Virus record (IMG/VR): IMGVR_UViG_3300042312_000063
Span: 1-48,113 of that record
Length of the DNA stretch: 48,113 nucleotides
Source: a virus
Strand: one strand, 5' to 3'
Below are positions 14,476 through 22,500 of this stretch, in pieces (within the stretch, counting starts at the first letter, position 1; each line of letters opens with the position of its first letter). The notes below the pieces were generated by a model that did no database searches, was not told where the DNA came from, and worked only from the letters and a program-made list of their open reading frames with translations. Made by a program: the position numbers and the translations under genes.

Positions 14476-15435
14476 ATGAGCAATATCACTATCCCATCCA
14501 AGTTCGGTGCCGTCTCGACGGTATTCGCAAACGCAGCAATCAATAACGACCTGTCCGCTGGTGTCGTGTCGGGCTTCGGCATCATCAGCTACCGTGGCAA
14601 AGTCTGGCGTACTAAGTATCGCGGCGAAGAGCGCGATCTCATGCGCGAAGATGGTGACGGCCCGCGTGCATCCATCGAAGTCGTGATCGTAAAGGCAACT
14701 GGACACCTGTCCAAAATCTTTTACGAGAACGGGTATGTAGAAGGTTCGACAGCCGCACCGGATTGCTGGTCATCAAACGGCGTTACCCCCGATAGTAACG
14801 CCCCGAAGAAGCAGCACTCAGCTTGTGCGACATGCAAGCAGAACGCCTTCGGCGCTCGCATCACACCATCAGGCAAGGCTGGTAAGGCTTGTTCGGATAG
14901 CAAGCGTCTCGCCATCGTGCCGCTGGAAGACCTCGACAACGAAGTCTATGGTGGTCCTATGCTGCTTCGTGTCCCGGCTGCATCGCTCAGCGACCTCGCT
15001 ACGTTCGGCACCAAGATGCAGGCTCTCGGCTATCCCTATCAGTCCATCGGTGTTCGCATCTCGTTCGACACCAAGGAAGCCTATCCGAAGTTCGTGTTCT
15101 CGGCGATCCGTCCGCTGACCGACGAGGAAGCTGCCAAGGTCGTCGCTTATCAAACAGACCCGCGTGTTGCGCGTGTCCTGTCTGAAGCATCTGACTATCA
15201 GGCTGGCACTGCTCCTGAAGCCGCTCCGGCTCTAGACGCCGTGTTTGAACAGCCACCGGCTGCGAAGGCTGCTCCGGCCCCCGTGCCGCACGACCCGGTT
15301 ACTGGCGAAGTAACCGAAGCCCCCAAGGCTGCGGCTAAGAAGCCTGCGGTTAAGAAGCCTGAGCCTGTTAAGGAAGAGGCTGCACCGTCATCCTTTGAAG
15401 ACGAGCTTGACGCTGCATTGGACGACCTGATCTGA
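14476..15435 (+). CDS. Probable single-stranded DNA-binding protein (319 aa)
   Basis: The core (residues 1-215) has a cysteine cluster that may bind zinc (C99, CATCKQN and a later C), as in several phage ssDNA-binding proteins. It is followed by a long Ala/Pro/Lys-rich linker and a short acidic tip (SFEDELDAALDDLI), the hallmark of SSB protein-interaction tails. It lies between replication genes. I infer the SSB role from this layout and context and not from a named family match. The gene contains two copies of the dispersed dyad (14779-14802 and 15296-15316), one in the linker. Confidence 0.65.
   Translation: MSNITIPSKFGAVSTVFANAAINNDLSAGVVSGFGIISYRGKVWRTKYRGEERDLMREDGDGPRASIEVVIVKATGHLSKIFYENGYVEGSTAAPDCWSSNGVTPDSNAPKKQHSACATCKQNAFGARITPSGKAGKACSDSKRLAIVPLEDLDNEVYGGPMLLRVPAASLSDLATFGTKMQALGYPYQSIGVRISFDTKEAYPKFVFSAIRPLTDEEAAKVVAYQTDPRVARVLSEASDYQAGTAPEAAPALDAVFEQPPAAKAAPAPVPHDPVTGEVTEAPKAAAKKPAVKKPEPVKEEAAPSSFEDELDAALDDLI
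14779..14802. repeat. GGCGTTAC-N8-GTAACGCC inverted repeat, copy 7 (8-bp arms)
   Basis: This is the longest perfect arm among the copies inside genes: GGCGTTAC (14779-14786) and GTAACGCC (14795-14802). It lies in frame in the SSB-like gene, encoding VTPDSN. Confidence 0.85.
15296..15316. repeat. CGGTTAC-N7-GTAACCG inverted repeat, copy 8 (7-bp arms)
   Basis: Arms CGGTTAC (15296-15302) and GTAACCG (15310-15316) flank TGGCGAA. It lies in the linker of the SSB-like protein and encodes VTGEVT. Confidence 0.85.
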
Positions 15436-15443
15436 CGCATCAC

Positions 15444-15467
15444 GGGCAGGGGCTACGGTCCCTGCCC
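15444..15467 (+). terminator. Hairpin after the SSB-like gene
   Basis: GGGCAGGG (15444-15451) pairs perfectly with CCCTGCCC (15460-15467) around an 8-nt loop. It is followed by CCCAATAATCT without a U-run, so it is a candidate terminator or mRNA 3'-end stabiliser. Confidence 0.55.
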
Positions 15468-15497
15468 CCCAATAATCTCCCCACTCGGAGTACCGCC

Positions 15498-18443
15498 GTG
15501 TCTTTCAGTGACGCCCAAGAATTTTTAGCAAGAGCCCTGCCGTGGCCAGAGGATGGTCAGGGGTTCGTTAACATTCACTGGACCACAGTACGCCGCAAGC
15601 CGGATGGAGTTATCGACGAGACCGCTAAACCGCTATGGTCTGGTCGAGCTAGCTCATCCGTTGCGGAAGCCATTCGTACAATTCAATGGGCCAGCAAGCT
15701 CGAAGATACCCGTGACATCTACGTCTGCATGTCACGCCAATCTATGTGCGATGAGCGCACATCAAAGAAGGGTCACAAGTACCGCAACGCTGTGCGGCAT
15801 AGTGACAATGCCCTGTCTCTCAAGTCCTTCTTCATTGACGTCGATGTGAAGGAAGGTGCCTATAGTACTACAAAGGAAGCGGTGACTGCGTTCGGGCAGT
15901 TCCGTCGGGCGGCAAATCTGCCGCCGCCTACATTTGTAGTAGCATCGGGGTCAGGCGGTTTTCATGCACATTGGGTACTCGCAGAACCAATCTCGCGCAA
16001 TGAGTGGTTGGAATACTCACATAAGCTCGTGGCTGCGGTTAAACAGTTCGGCCTGCTATGCGACACCCAGTGCAGTATCGACGCGGCCCGTGTGCTTCGC
16101 GTACCGGACACACGCAACTTCAAGTATGAGCCCCCGCGCGATGTTCGGTTCCTCCTTCCTCCCGGCGAAGAGTATTCATTCGAACGCATAAAGACAGCGC
16201 TTGAGCCATACCAGACGGGCTACAAGGCTGAGCCGACACTGCCAGCTCGCACCCCGATCACGGGCGACAATGACCTCGCTGCGGGCATTGAGGTGGTCAA
16301 GGCAAACCCTGTTGTCCTAGCTGACACGGCACGGGAGTGTGCCTTCATCCGCGAAGCTATCGATACTGGCGGCGCTGCCTACGACAACCCGCTCTGGAAC
16401 CTGACAACCCTGATCTCAACCTTCACAGAAGGCGGGCGACAGGACGCGCACATCATGGCGTGCGGGCATCCTGAGTACAGCGCTGAAAGCACGGACGAGC
16501 TCTATGACCGCAAGGTTGTGGAGCGTGAGAAGAAGAACCTCGGCTGGCCCAAGTGTACGTCTATTGCCGCTGGTTACTCTGGTTGTAACGTCTGCCCGCA
16601 CCGCATGGATGGGAAGTCCCCCTTAAATTTTTCCCAAGCGAACAAGCCAGCAGTCTCTAACACCATCAAACCATCTAACGACCTCCCTGAGGGGTACGTT
16701 AGAGACGCGGATAAAGTGGTCTATCAACTGGTCCAAGATGCCAAAGGTCAGACGATCAACGTGGCTGTTGCCCCCTATCCTGTTACGGATGGATGGCTTC
16801 AGCGTAATCCTTGGATGCTCAACTTCACGGTTGAGATCAATGAGGACATCACCACGCAGATCAGTATCCCGTTCGAACTGCTCCCCACAAAGGAGCCATT
16901 CTTCAAGCACGTCAGCAATCAAGGAATGAACCTGCAAGAACACTTCATGCGTAGGTTCAAGGAGTTTATCATGGCTTGGGTAGACAAGCTCAGACAGGGA
17001 CGTAACTCGGTAGTAACCTCATCGCCATTTGGCTGGGTCGTCAACAACGGTAAGGACGAGGGCTTCTCCTACGGTGGGTTAGTTTACACCCCCCATGGGG
17101 ATCGCCCTGCAGCGAACACAGACCCCGTACTGCAGCGCCAGTACACACCTAGCGGTGACCGTCAGCCGTGGATCGATGCGGCTCAGATGATTACCGATCA
17201 GAAGCGGCAAGACCTCAACATAATCCTTGTGTCTGCGTTCGCAGCCCCGCTCCTGAGGCCGCTCGGAGAGCAAGGTGTTTTGATCTCAGCGTTCTCGACA
17301 GAGACAGGCATCGGCAAGTCGACGGCTGTGAAGGTGGCGCAGTCGGTTTGGGGTGACCCCATCCGTGGCGTCCAGTCACTCAGCGACACACCTAACTCAG
17401 TCATCAACAAACTGGGTGAGCTCAAGAACCTTCCGCTGTACTGGGACGAGCTCAAGAGCGTTGAGGACACAGACCGCTTCGTCAACAAAGTCCTTTTCCA
17501 ACTGACAGGCGGCAAGGAGAAGTCGCGCCTCAACACCCGTGCTGAACAGCGCCACTCCGGTGTGTGGGAGACGCTGATGTTAGTGGCTTCTAACGAGCCG
17601 CTCATCGACCACGTCGCTAGAGCCAATCGTACCTCCTCTGCCGGTACTGTCCGCATGATGGAGTACACGGTTACTCCGGGAGTAATCGGTCAGATCGACC
17701 CGACAGAAGCATCGCTCAAGATCTCTCGTCTCAAGGACAACCACGGCATCATCGGGCGGGACTACGCTGAGTTCCTTGGCCACAATCATGACCAAGTTCT
17801 TGCAGACGTAACCGATACTTCAAAGCGCCTGACCGAGAAGCTCAAGCTCAATCCCGATGAACGCTTCTGGCGCGTGTGTGCTTCGTCTCTCATTCAGGGG
17901 GCGACGTACGCCAACCAGTTAGGTTTCACGGCAATCGATCTCGATGTGTTCGAAGAGTATGTCTGCAAGCTGATCGGTGAGATGCGTCACGAGCGTAAGT
18001 CTCAGACGGTCAACATGAAGGACAAGCTCAACGTGTCGGACGTCATGTCTCGGTACCTAGACACCATGAGAGCACGCAACACCCTCTTTACGAACCGCAT
18101 CCACGTATCGAAGGGTAAGCCCCCAGCCAACTCCATCAGCGTGCAGCGTGACGCTTCTAGGCTTGACGCAGTACGTGTACAGGTCGGCCTTGAAGACGGG
18201 CTGCTACGCATGACTGAGTACGATTTCAGAGACTGGCTTGGCGAGAACAACTACTCTCCTACTATCTTCATGAAGGCCATGGAGCAGGAGTTCGGGCAGC
18301 AGCAAGTCACTGGTCGCATGGGCTCCGGCACGCAGTACGCCTCGGGTACCCAGCGACTTCTGCAGATCCAGCTAGCTGGCACACCACTCGCCGAGATCGC
18401 AGCAAAAGACATCGAGCCGGAGGTAAATGCAAATGAAGGTTGA
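15498..18443 (+). CDS. Primase-helicase fusion (AEP-like primase plus DUF927-like helicase, 981 aa)
   Basis: The GTG start follows CTCGGAGTACCGCC. The N-terminal region has an archaeo-eukaryotic-primase-like DxD (SFFIDVDV, D114/D116) and a conserved GSGGFHAHWVL block, followed by an ARVLRVPDTRNFK segment. A cysteine motif (SGCNVCPH) lies near residue 365. The C-terminal half is a DUF927-like SF3/AAA-type helicase with Walker A STETGIGKSTA (K607), Walker B LPLYWDEL and a VASNEPL sensor. It would prime and unwind DNA for the family A polymerase. No separate DnaB-type helicase is seen. A dyad copy and a near copy lie at 16573 and 17670. Confidence 0.85.
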   Translation: MSFSDAQEFLARALPWPEDGQGFVNIHWTTVRRKPDGVIDETAKPLWSGRASSSVAEAIRTIQWASKLEDTRDIYVCMSRQSMCDERTSKKGHKYRNAVRHSDNALSLKSFFIDVDVKEGAYSTTKEAVTAFGQFRRAANLPPPTFVVASGSGGFHAHWVLAEPISRNEWLEYSHKLVAAVKQFGLLCDTQCSIDAARVLRVPDTRNFKYEPPRDVRFLLPPGEEYSFERIKTALEPYQTGYKAEPTLPARTPITGDNDLAAGIEVVKANPVVLADTARECAFIREAIDTGGAAYDNPLWNLTTLISTFTEGGRQDAHIMACGHPEYSAESTDELYDRKVVEREKKNLGWPKCTSIAAGYSGCNVCPHRMDGKSPLNFSQANKPAVSNTIKPSNDLPEGYVRDADKVVYQLVQDAKGQTINVAVAPYPVTDGWLQRNPWMLNFTVEINEDITTQISIPFELLPTKEPFFKHVSNQGMNLQEHFMRRFKEFIMAWVDKLRQGRNSVVTSSPFGWVVNNGKDEGFSYGGLVYTPHGDRPAANTDPVLQRQYTPSGDRQPWIDAAQMITDQKRQDLNIILVSAFAAPLLRPLGEQGVLISAFSTETGIGKSTAVKVAQSVWGDPIRGVQSLSDTPNSVINKLGELKNLPLYWDELKSVEDTDRFVNKVLFQLTGGKEKSRLNTRAEQRHSGVWETLMLVASNEPLIDHVARANRTSSAGTVRMMEYTVTPGVIGQIDPTEASLKISRLKDNHGIIGRDYAEFLGHNHDQVLADVTDTSKRLTEKLKLNPDERFWRVCASSLIQGATYANQLGFTAIDLDVFEEYVCKLIGEMRHERKSQTVNMKDKLNVSDVMSRYLDTMRARNTLFTNRIHVSKGKPPANSISVQRDASRLDAVRVQVGLEDGLLRMTEYDFRDWLGENNYSPTIFMKAMEQEFGQQQVTGRMGSGTQYASGTQRLLQIQLAGTPLAEIAAKDIEPEVNANEG
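16573..16589. repeat. GTTAC-N7-GTAAC inverted repeat, copy 9
   Basis: Arms lie at 16573-16577 and 16585-16589 in the primase-helicase gene. It is read out of the usual codon phase (encoding GYSGCN), which argues that the DNA word and not a peptide is conserved. An imperfect copy with one arm mismatch lies at 17670-17686. Confidence 0.75.
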
Positions 18444-18633
18444 TTTGTTCGATTGGGTCGATGAGCTCGACCCAGACACACGCAAACTCCAAGACCGCAT
18501 CAAGTGGTTAGAGATGACCAAGAAGCGGTATGAAGATGCTCTCAACGAGATCATCTACGACAAGAAAGTTAACACCCTCGTGCAGGCTGTTATCCGTGCA
18601 AAGCAGGCACTTGGGGTGGCGAACGATGACTAA
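18433..18633 (+). CDS. Small hypothetical coiled-coil protein (66 aa)
   Basis: GGAGG (18419-18423) lies 9 nt before the ATG at 18433; another in-frame ATG at 18427 is only 3 nt away and less likely. The acidic N-terminus (FDWVDELDPDTR) is followed by helices (RIKWLEMTKKRYEDALNEII) and an Ala-rich end. It overlaps the end of the primase-helicase. Function is unknown. Confidence 0.65.
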   Translation: MKVDLFDWVDELDPDTRKLQDRIKWLEMTKKRYEDALNEIIYDKKVNTLVQAVIRAKQALGVANDD

Positions 18634-18820
18634 CTGGAGACTTAGAAAACAACTGCGAGAAGAACGTCTAAGCCGCCCCCTTGGGAAGCTGGATTTCGAG
18701 GTTGTTACAAAGTTAGAGACAGCTCATAACGGGCGCGTCATTCCAATGACTTTACCCTTGGTAAAGTGGCTGGATAGGGCTGACAAACGTATTAAGGCAT
18801 TGGATAGTCTAAGGAAATGA
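18626..18820 (+). CDS. Small basic hypothetical protein (64 aa)
   Basis: The ATG at 18626 overlaps the previous gene by 8 nt; the frame is open further upstream inside that gene, but the internal ATG fits the packing. The product is basic and helical (WRLRKQLREERLSRPLGKL, ALDSLRK). No family is recognised. Confidence 0.55.
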   Translation: MTNWRLRKQLREERLSRPLGKLDFEVVTKLETAHNGRVIPMTLPLVKWLDRADKRIKALDSLRK

Positions 18821-18822
18821 CG

Positions 18823-18838
18823 GTTACACCCTTGTAAC
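18823..18838. repeat. GTTAC-N6-GTAAC inverted repeat, copy 10 (intergenic)
   Basis: Arms lie at 18823-18827 and 18834-18838 in the short gap before the 18876 gene. Its right arm is also the left arm of the larger hairpin at 18830-18867. Confidence 0.75.
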
Positions 18839-18867
18839 AGGTAGTGGCTATACTCCCTGTTACAAGG
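18830..18867 (+). promoter_or_regulatory. Perfect 12-bp inverted repeat overlapping a ribosome binding site
   Basis: CCTTGTAACAGG (18830-18841) is the exact reverse complement of CCTGTTACAAGG (18856-18867), with a 14-nt loop. The right arm ends in AAGG, the first half of the AAGGAGG ribosome binding site of the gene at 18876. It could be an operator for a dimeric repressor or an RNA hairpin that hides the ribosome binding site. The arms contain the same GTAAC/GTTAC word as the dispersed repeats. Confidence 0.75.
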
Positions 18868-18875
18868 AGGCCACC

Positions 18876-19103
18876 ATGTCCAATGTTATCAAGTTCACTG
18901 GCGAGACGCTCTTAGACCTTAACCCAGACGATATCCTTGAAGAAGCCAAGGGTAAGCTGGAGAAGGTCATGATTATTGGCTACACCGAGGAAGGTGACGA
19001 ATACTTCAGCTCCTCGTTTGCCGACGGCATGACCGCTGTATGGTTGCTTGAGCGCTTCAAAAATTTTCTCGTCAATATAGTAGACGATGAGGATGACGAC
19101 TGA
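18876..19103 (+). CDS. Hypothetical acidic phage protein (75 aa)
   Basis: It has the strongest ribosome binding site in the window (AAGGAGG). The sequence includes KVMIIGYTEEGDEYFSSSFA, then MTAVWLLERFKNFLVNIV and a DDEDDD tail. A similar core (G...EG..YF.SS.ADG....WLLER) is familiar from small proteins of many phages, with unknown function. The strong ribosome binding site within a hairpin suggests regulated expression. Confidence 0.7.
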   Translation: MSNVIKFTGETLLDLNPDDILEEAKGKLEKVMIIGYTEEGDEYFSSSFADGMTAVWLLERFKNFLVNIVDDEDDD

Positions 19104-19333
19104 TGGGGCGACCCAGAAATCCATTCACCAATAAAACGTACAACATCATCCTGTCGGAAGAGCTGTACGATTGGGTACAAAAAATAGCGCGCCAGAAAGG
19201 TAAGTCTGGCGCGTCTTATATCCGTGAGATATTAGCTAAAGAGAAGCGGATCGAGGACAGGTTAAAGGATGTGATGGATGCCTTAGACACCATCGCGCCA
19301 CCCACGATTACGGTTCTTGGAGACGACACGTAG
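19103..19333 (+). CDS. Ribbon-helix-helix-like DNA-binding protein (76 aa)
   Basis: The N-terminus GRPRNPFTNKTYNIILSEEL (beta strand) is followed by the helices DWVQKIARQKGKSGASYIREILAKEKR, which fit a CopG/Arc/MetJ ribbon-helix-helix fold. The remainder is a helical tail. Such proteins bind palindromic operators as dimers of dimers, so this is a second candidate reader of the dispersed dyads (inference). Its last 51 nt overlap the oppositely oriented HNH gene. Confidence 0.65.
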   Translation: MGRPRNPFTNKTYNIILSEELYDWVQKIARQKGKSGASYIREILAKEKRIEDRLKDVMDALDTIAPPTITVLGDDT

Positions 19334-19549
19334 GTTACTCTTAGAGTTACCACCGCCGTGACGTAGCGGCTTCTTATGATCTACGTCTTTCCCATCACCC
19401 TTCTGCACACGGCCTTCCTTCATGAGCATGTCGCGCGCTTTGTTGCGCTCGACACGGTTCTTCACCTGCTCAGGCTTGGCGTTGTAGCCACGAGACAGCT
19501 TCTTCATTTGCTCAGGCGTGCGGTGAGTGACGGGATCGCGCTTGCTCAT
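19283..19549 (-). CDS. Small HNH-type nuclease-like protein (88 aa)
   Basis: This is the last gene of the minus-strand late unit. The C-terminal half, VDHKKPLRHGGGNSKSNLRV followed by VSKNRNRGW, matches the DH...N..N core of HNH proteins (H in DHKKPL, N in SNLRVV). The first cysteine pair of larger HNH enzymes is absent. Related short phage proteins are common. The basic N-terminus would aid DNA binding. It ends inside the convergent gene and so defines the boundary of the two arms. Confidence 0.75.
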   Translation of the reverse strand: MSKRDPVTHRTPEQMKKLSRGYNAKPEQVKNRVERNKARDMLMKEGRVQKGDGKDVDHKKPLRHGGGNSKSNLRVVSKNRNRGWRDGV

Positions 19550-19551
19550 TC

Positions 19552-22500
19552 TTACTTCCCGGTGTTGTAGTAGTCGATGTCTTCGAGGATATACTGGTTC
19601 CGCTTGTTCGTGCGGATACCCTGCACGACAGTACCCTTCTTCTCTTCCGTTTGTCGACGCTTCTCAGAGGCACGAAGATCTTTCATGTCGATCTGTGCGT
19701 CCTTCGGTTTGCCACGATTGAACTTCTCAATCGCGATCATCGCCTTCGCACGGTTGTTAGGGTTAGACACCCAGTCATTCATGAGCTTCTGACGCTCTTT
19801 ATTGTAGCGTGCAAGATCACCCTGAATGGCGCTGCGCTCTTCAAAGCGCTCTGCCTCGCGTGCAGGCGTGAAGCCGATAGCCCGCGTGACTTTCTCTTGC
19901 GTCGTGTAAGGAGTGAACGTCTGGCGACCAGCTTCGTTCTTGAGACCTTCCTTACTAACGCGATCAGCTTTGAGATAATCAGAGAGCGCTTTGATCGGGA
20001 TGGTAAGCTCAGCGGCTTTCTGCCAGTCACCGCTCATCGCTGCACGGAAGCCCTTAACAGCATCGACAACGTATGCCGTAGGAGCACCGCCAACGAGCTT
20101 GGCGACGTACGCCCATGCCGCGTCTTCAGTATCGCCGCGCGGTTCGCCGAACAAGATTGTCGGGAAGCCGAGACGGTTAGATGTATCGACGCCAATCATG
20201 CGCGTGAGACCACGACTTGCGATCTCGCCACCTTCGTTGCCAAGCATACCAGCCATGTAGCGACGGACCATGCGTTCGAAGTCGCTTGGCTTGAAGTCAG
20301 AGATGTTAAGTGCGTTCGCAAGCAACAGTGCGATCTTCGCCAACTCCATGCCGGGAAGCCCAAGCACGCCAGCCATAGCCGCGTAGCTTGCCGTATAGAT
20401 AGCGAGAGCGCGAACAGCCTTAACGCGATCTCCGGGGCTTTCGTTGCGGATGGCGCGACCAACTTGGCGTCCAACTGCGTGGATCGAACCCTGCAAGAAC
20501 AGTTTGAACTGCAGAGGGAGGCGCAAGTACTTGTTGCGGAATGTTGGCGGTACGTTCGTCGGAGACGAATTGAACTGCGAGTTACTGACCACGTCCTGCG
20601 CGTAACGCATGGCCTTCTCGTGGTCACCGCCATTACGCTTCATCTCAAGACGATAAGCAGCAAGTGCGGTAACGGTACGGTTAACTGCTTCCACTGCACG
20701 GGGCAGAGCGCGTGCAACATTCGACAGGTAGTCGATACCCTTATCCGCACCAGCAACAACTTTGTCGCCGATTGTTTTACCACCGCGCTGGCGCTTGATA
20801 GCCGTCATGTCAAACCCGGCGTCAGGGTCGACGACACCACGATCAACGAGGAAGTCTAGAAGCTCCTGCTCCTTAGGAGACAGACGGGCCTTAACCTGCT
20901 CGATGTAAGGCGCGTTACCATCTTTGCCTATAACAGCTTTAACCGTTTCAGCAGCGCCGCGACCGAGCAACCGTCCAGCCGAGACATCATTGTACGCTTT
21001 TACGATGTGGTAGGCAGAGCGTGCTGCACCGTGATCGCCACCAAGCTCAGCAAACGTGTACGTAATCTGCGTGAGGTTGGTCATGCTGTAGCCAAGCGAC
21101 AGCAGTTTGTCCGCGTAGGACAAAGCGTTCACGCGGTCTACACCACGGCCAAACGAAGATGCTTCTTCGATAGCGTTAGAGCCGATGACACGGTTCTCAA
21201 CTTCGTTAGCAAGACGGCGAGCCATCGTGCCGTTGCCGGTACCCAGTGCAGAGAGCTTTTCGGTACGGTCGTTAAGATCCTTCAGCGCCTTAGTCATCGC
21301 CTCTTGGAACTTCGTGCGGGCCATATAGCCTGCAGAGCGCTCCATATATTCGATGGTGTTACGCACGAAGTCAGTCGACATACCCGCCACGTTACGGCGA
21401 GGCATCTGTGTGCTCTGAATACGGTTCGGACCCATCATAGTGATGGAAAACTCGTTCAGAATACCAGTGATCTCGTTGCGCTGAGTAGGTGTCAGCTTAG
21501 ACGTACCGAGCCGCTGCTCAGCCGTCTCCATCAGGGAACGGATCTGGTTAGGCAGCAGGTCGCGCCACTGACCAGTCGTGAGGTTCTTACGATCCTCTGG
21601 GTCAGACATTGCCAGACCTTCATCACGCAACTCCTTGGTGCGGGACTTGGCTTCCGACAGGCTCTCGACAAACTCGGTATAGCGATCCTGCACGGTGACA
21701 CGGAAGCGCTGCTCGCCATCAACGTCCTGCTTAGTGACCTTGATCTGCTCGCCCTTGTCGTCCGTGAAGAAGTCTTTACCCGTCTTAGGATCGATATAGA
21801 CGCTCTCAAAGCTAGTGGGGAGAGACTGCTTACGCACCCACTCCTCAGCATCTTTGCGGTCCTTAAAGTCGAATGTGTTGTCGCGCACCTTAGTGGCGTT
21901 GGCCGGAGCTTCGATCTTGTATCGGCCATGGACAACGAAGTCGCCACGACGAGCGAAGTTAAAGTACGGGCCATCAAGACGGGCAGCGTCAACTACGTTC
22001 GCAATATGCTTGGCTAGGATCGGACCAACCGCATCGACATCTGCAGCCGTAGTTTTGCCATCCATGAAGCGCTGTGCCACTGCGGGATCATCGATATCCG
22101 CACCGCGAAGAACGGCATCGACGACTGTACGCAAACGCGCATCAAGCATCTTAGGCAGCATGTCACGGATCTTTGTATAGATCTGTGCCAGCTCTGGCGT
22201 CTTATCTGCAAGTGCCTTGAAGCGTTCGGCTAGCTGCGGATGCTGAGACTTGCCCCAGACACCGGACATTTTGTCCTTACCAAGATGCTTGTTCTTGGGG
22301 TCTGCAAGGGGAACATCGGGATGCACTTGGGCGCGGGAAGCGTCGAGTGCAATCGCAACCATTTCCTCAAAGCCGTTACCCTTGAACTTGTTGCTAGCTG
22401 CAGCGAGCTCAATGAGGTCAGCTTCGAAGTCAGTAAGGATTTTAGCCTTCTCTCTACCCTGCATCTGTACAAGGTCAGAGATAGTGCGGAGCGGGTTAGT

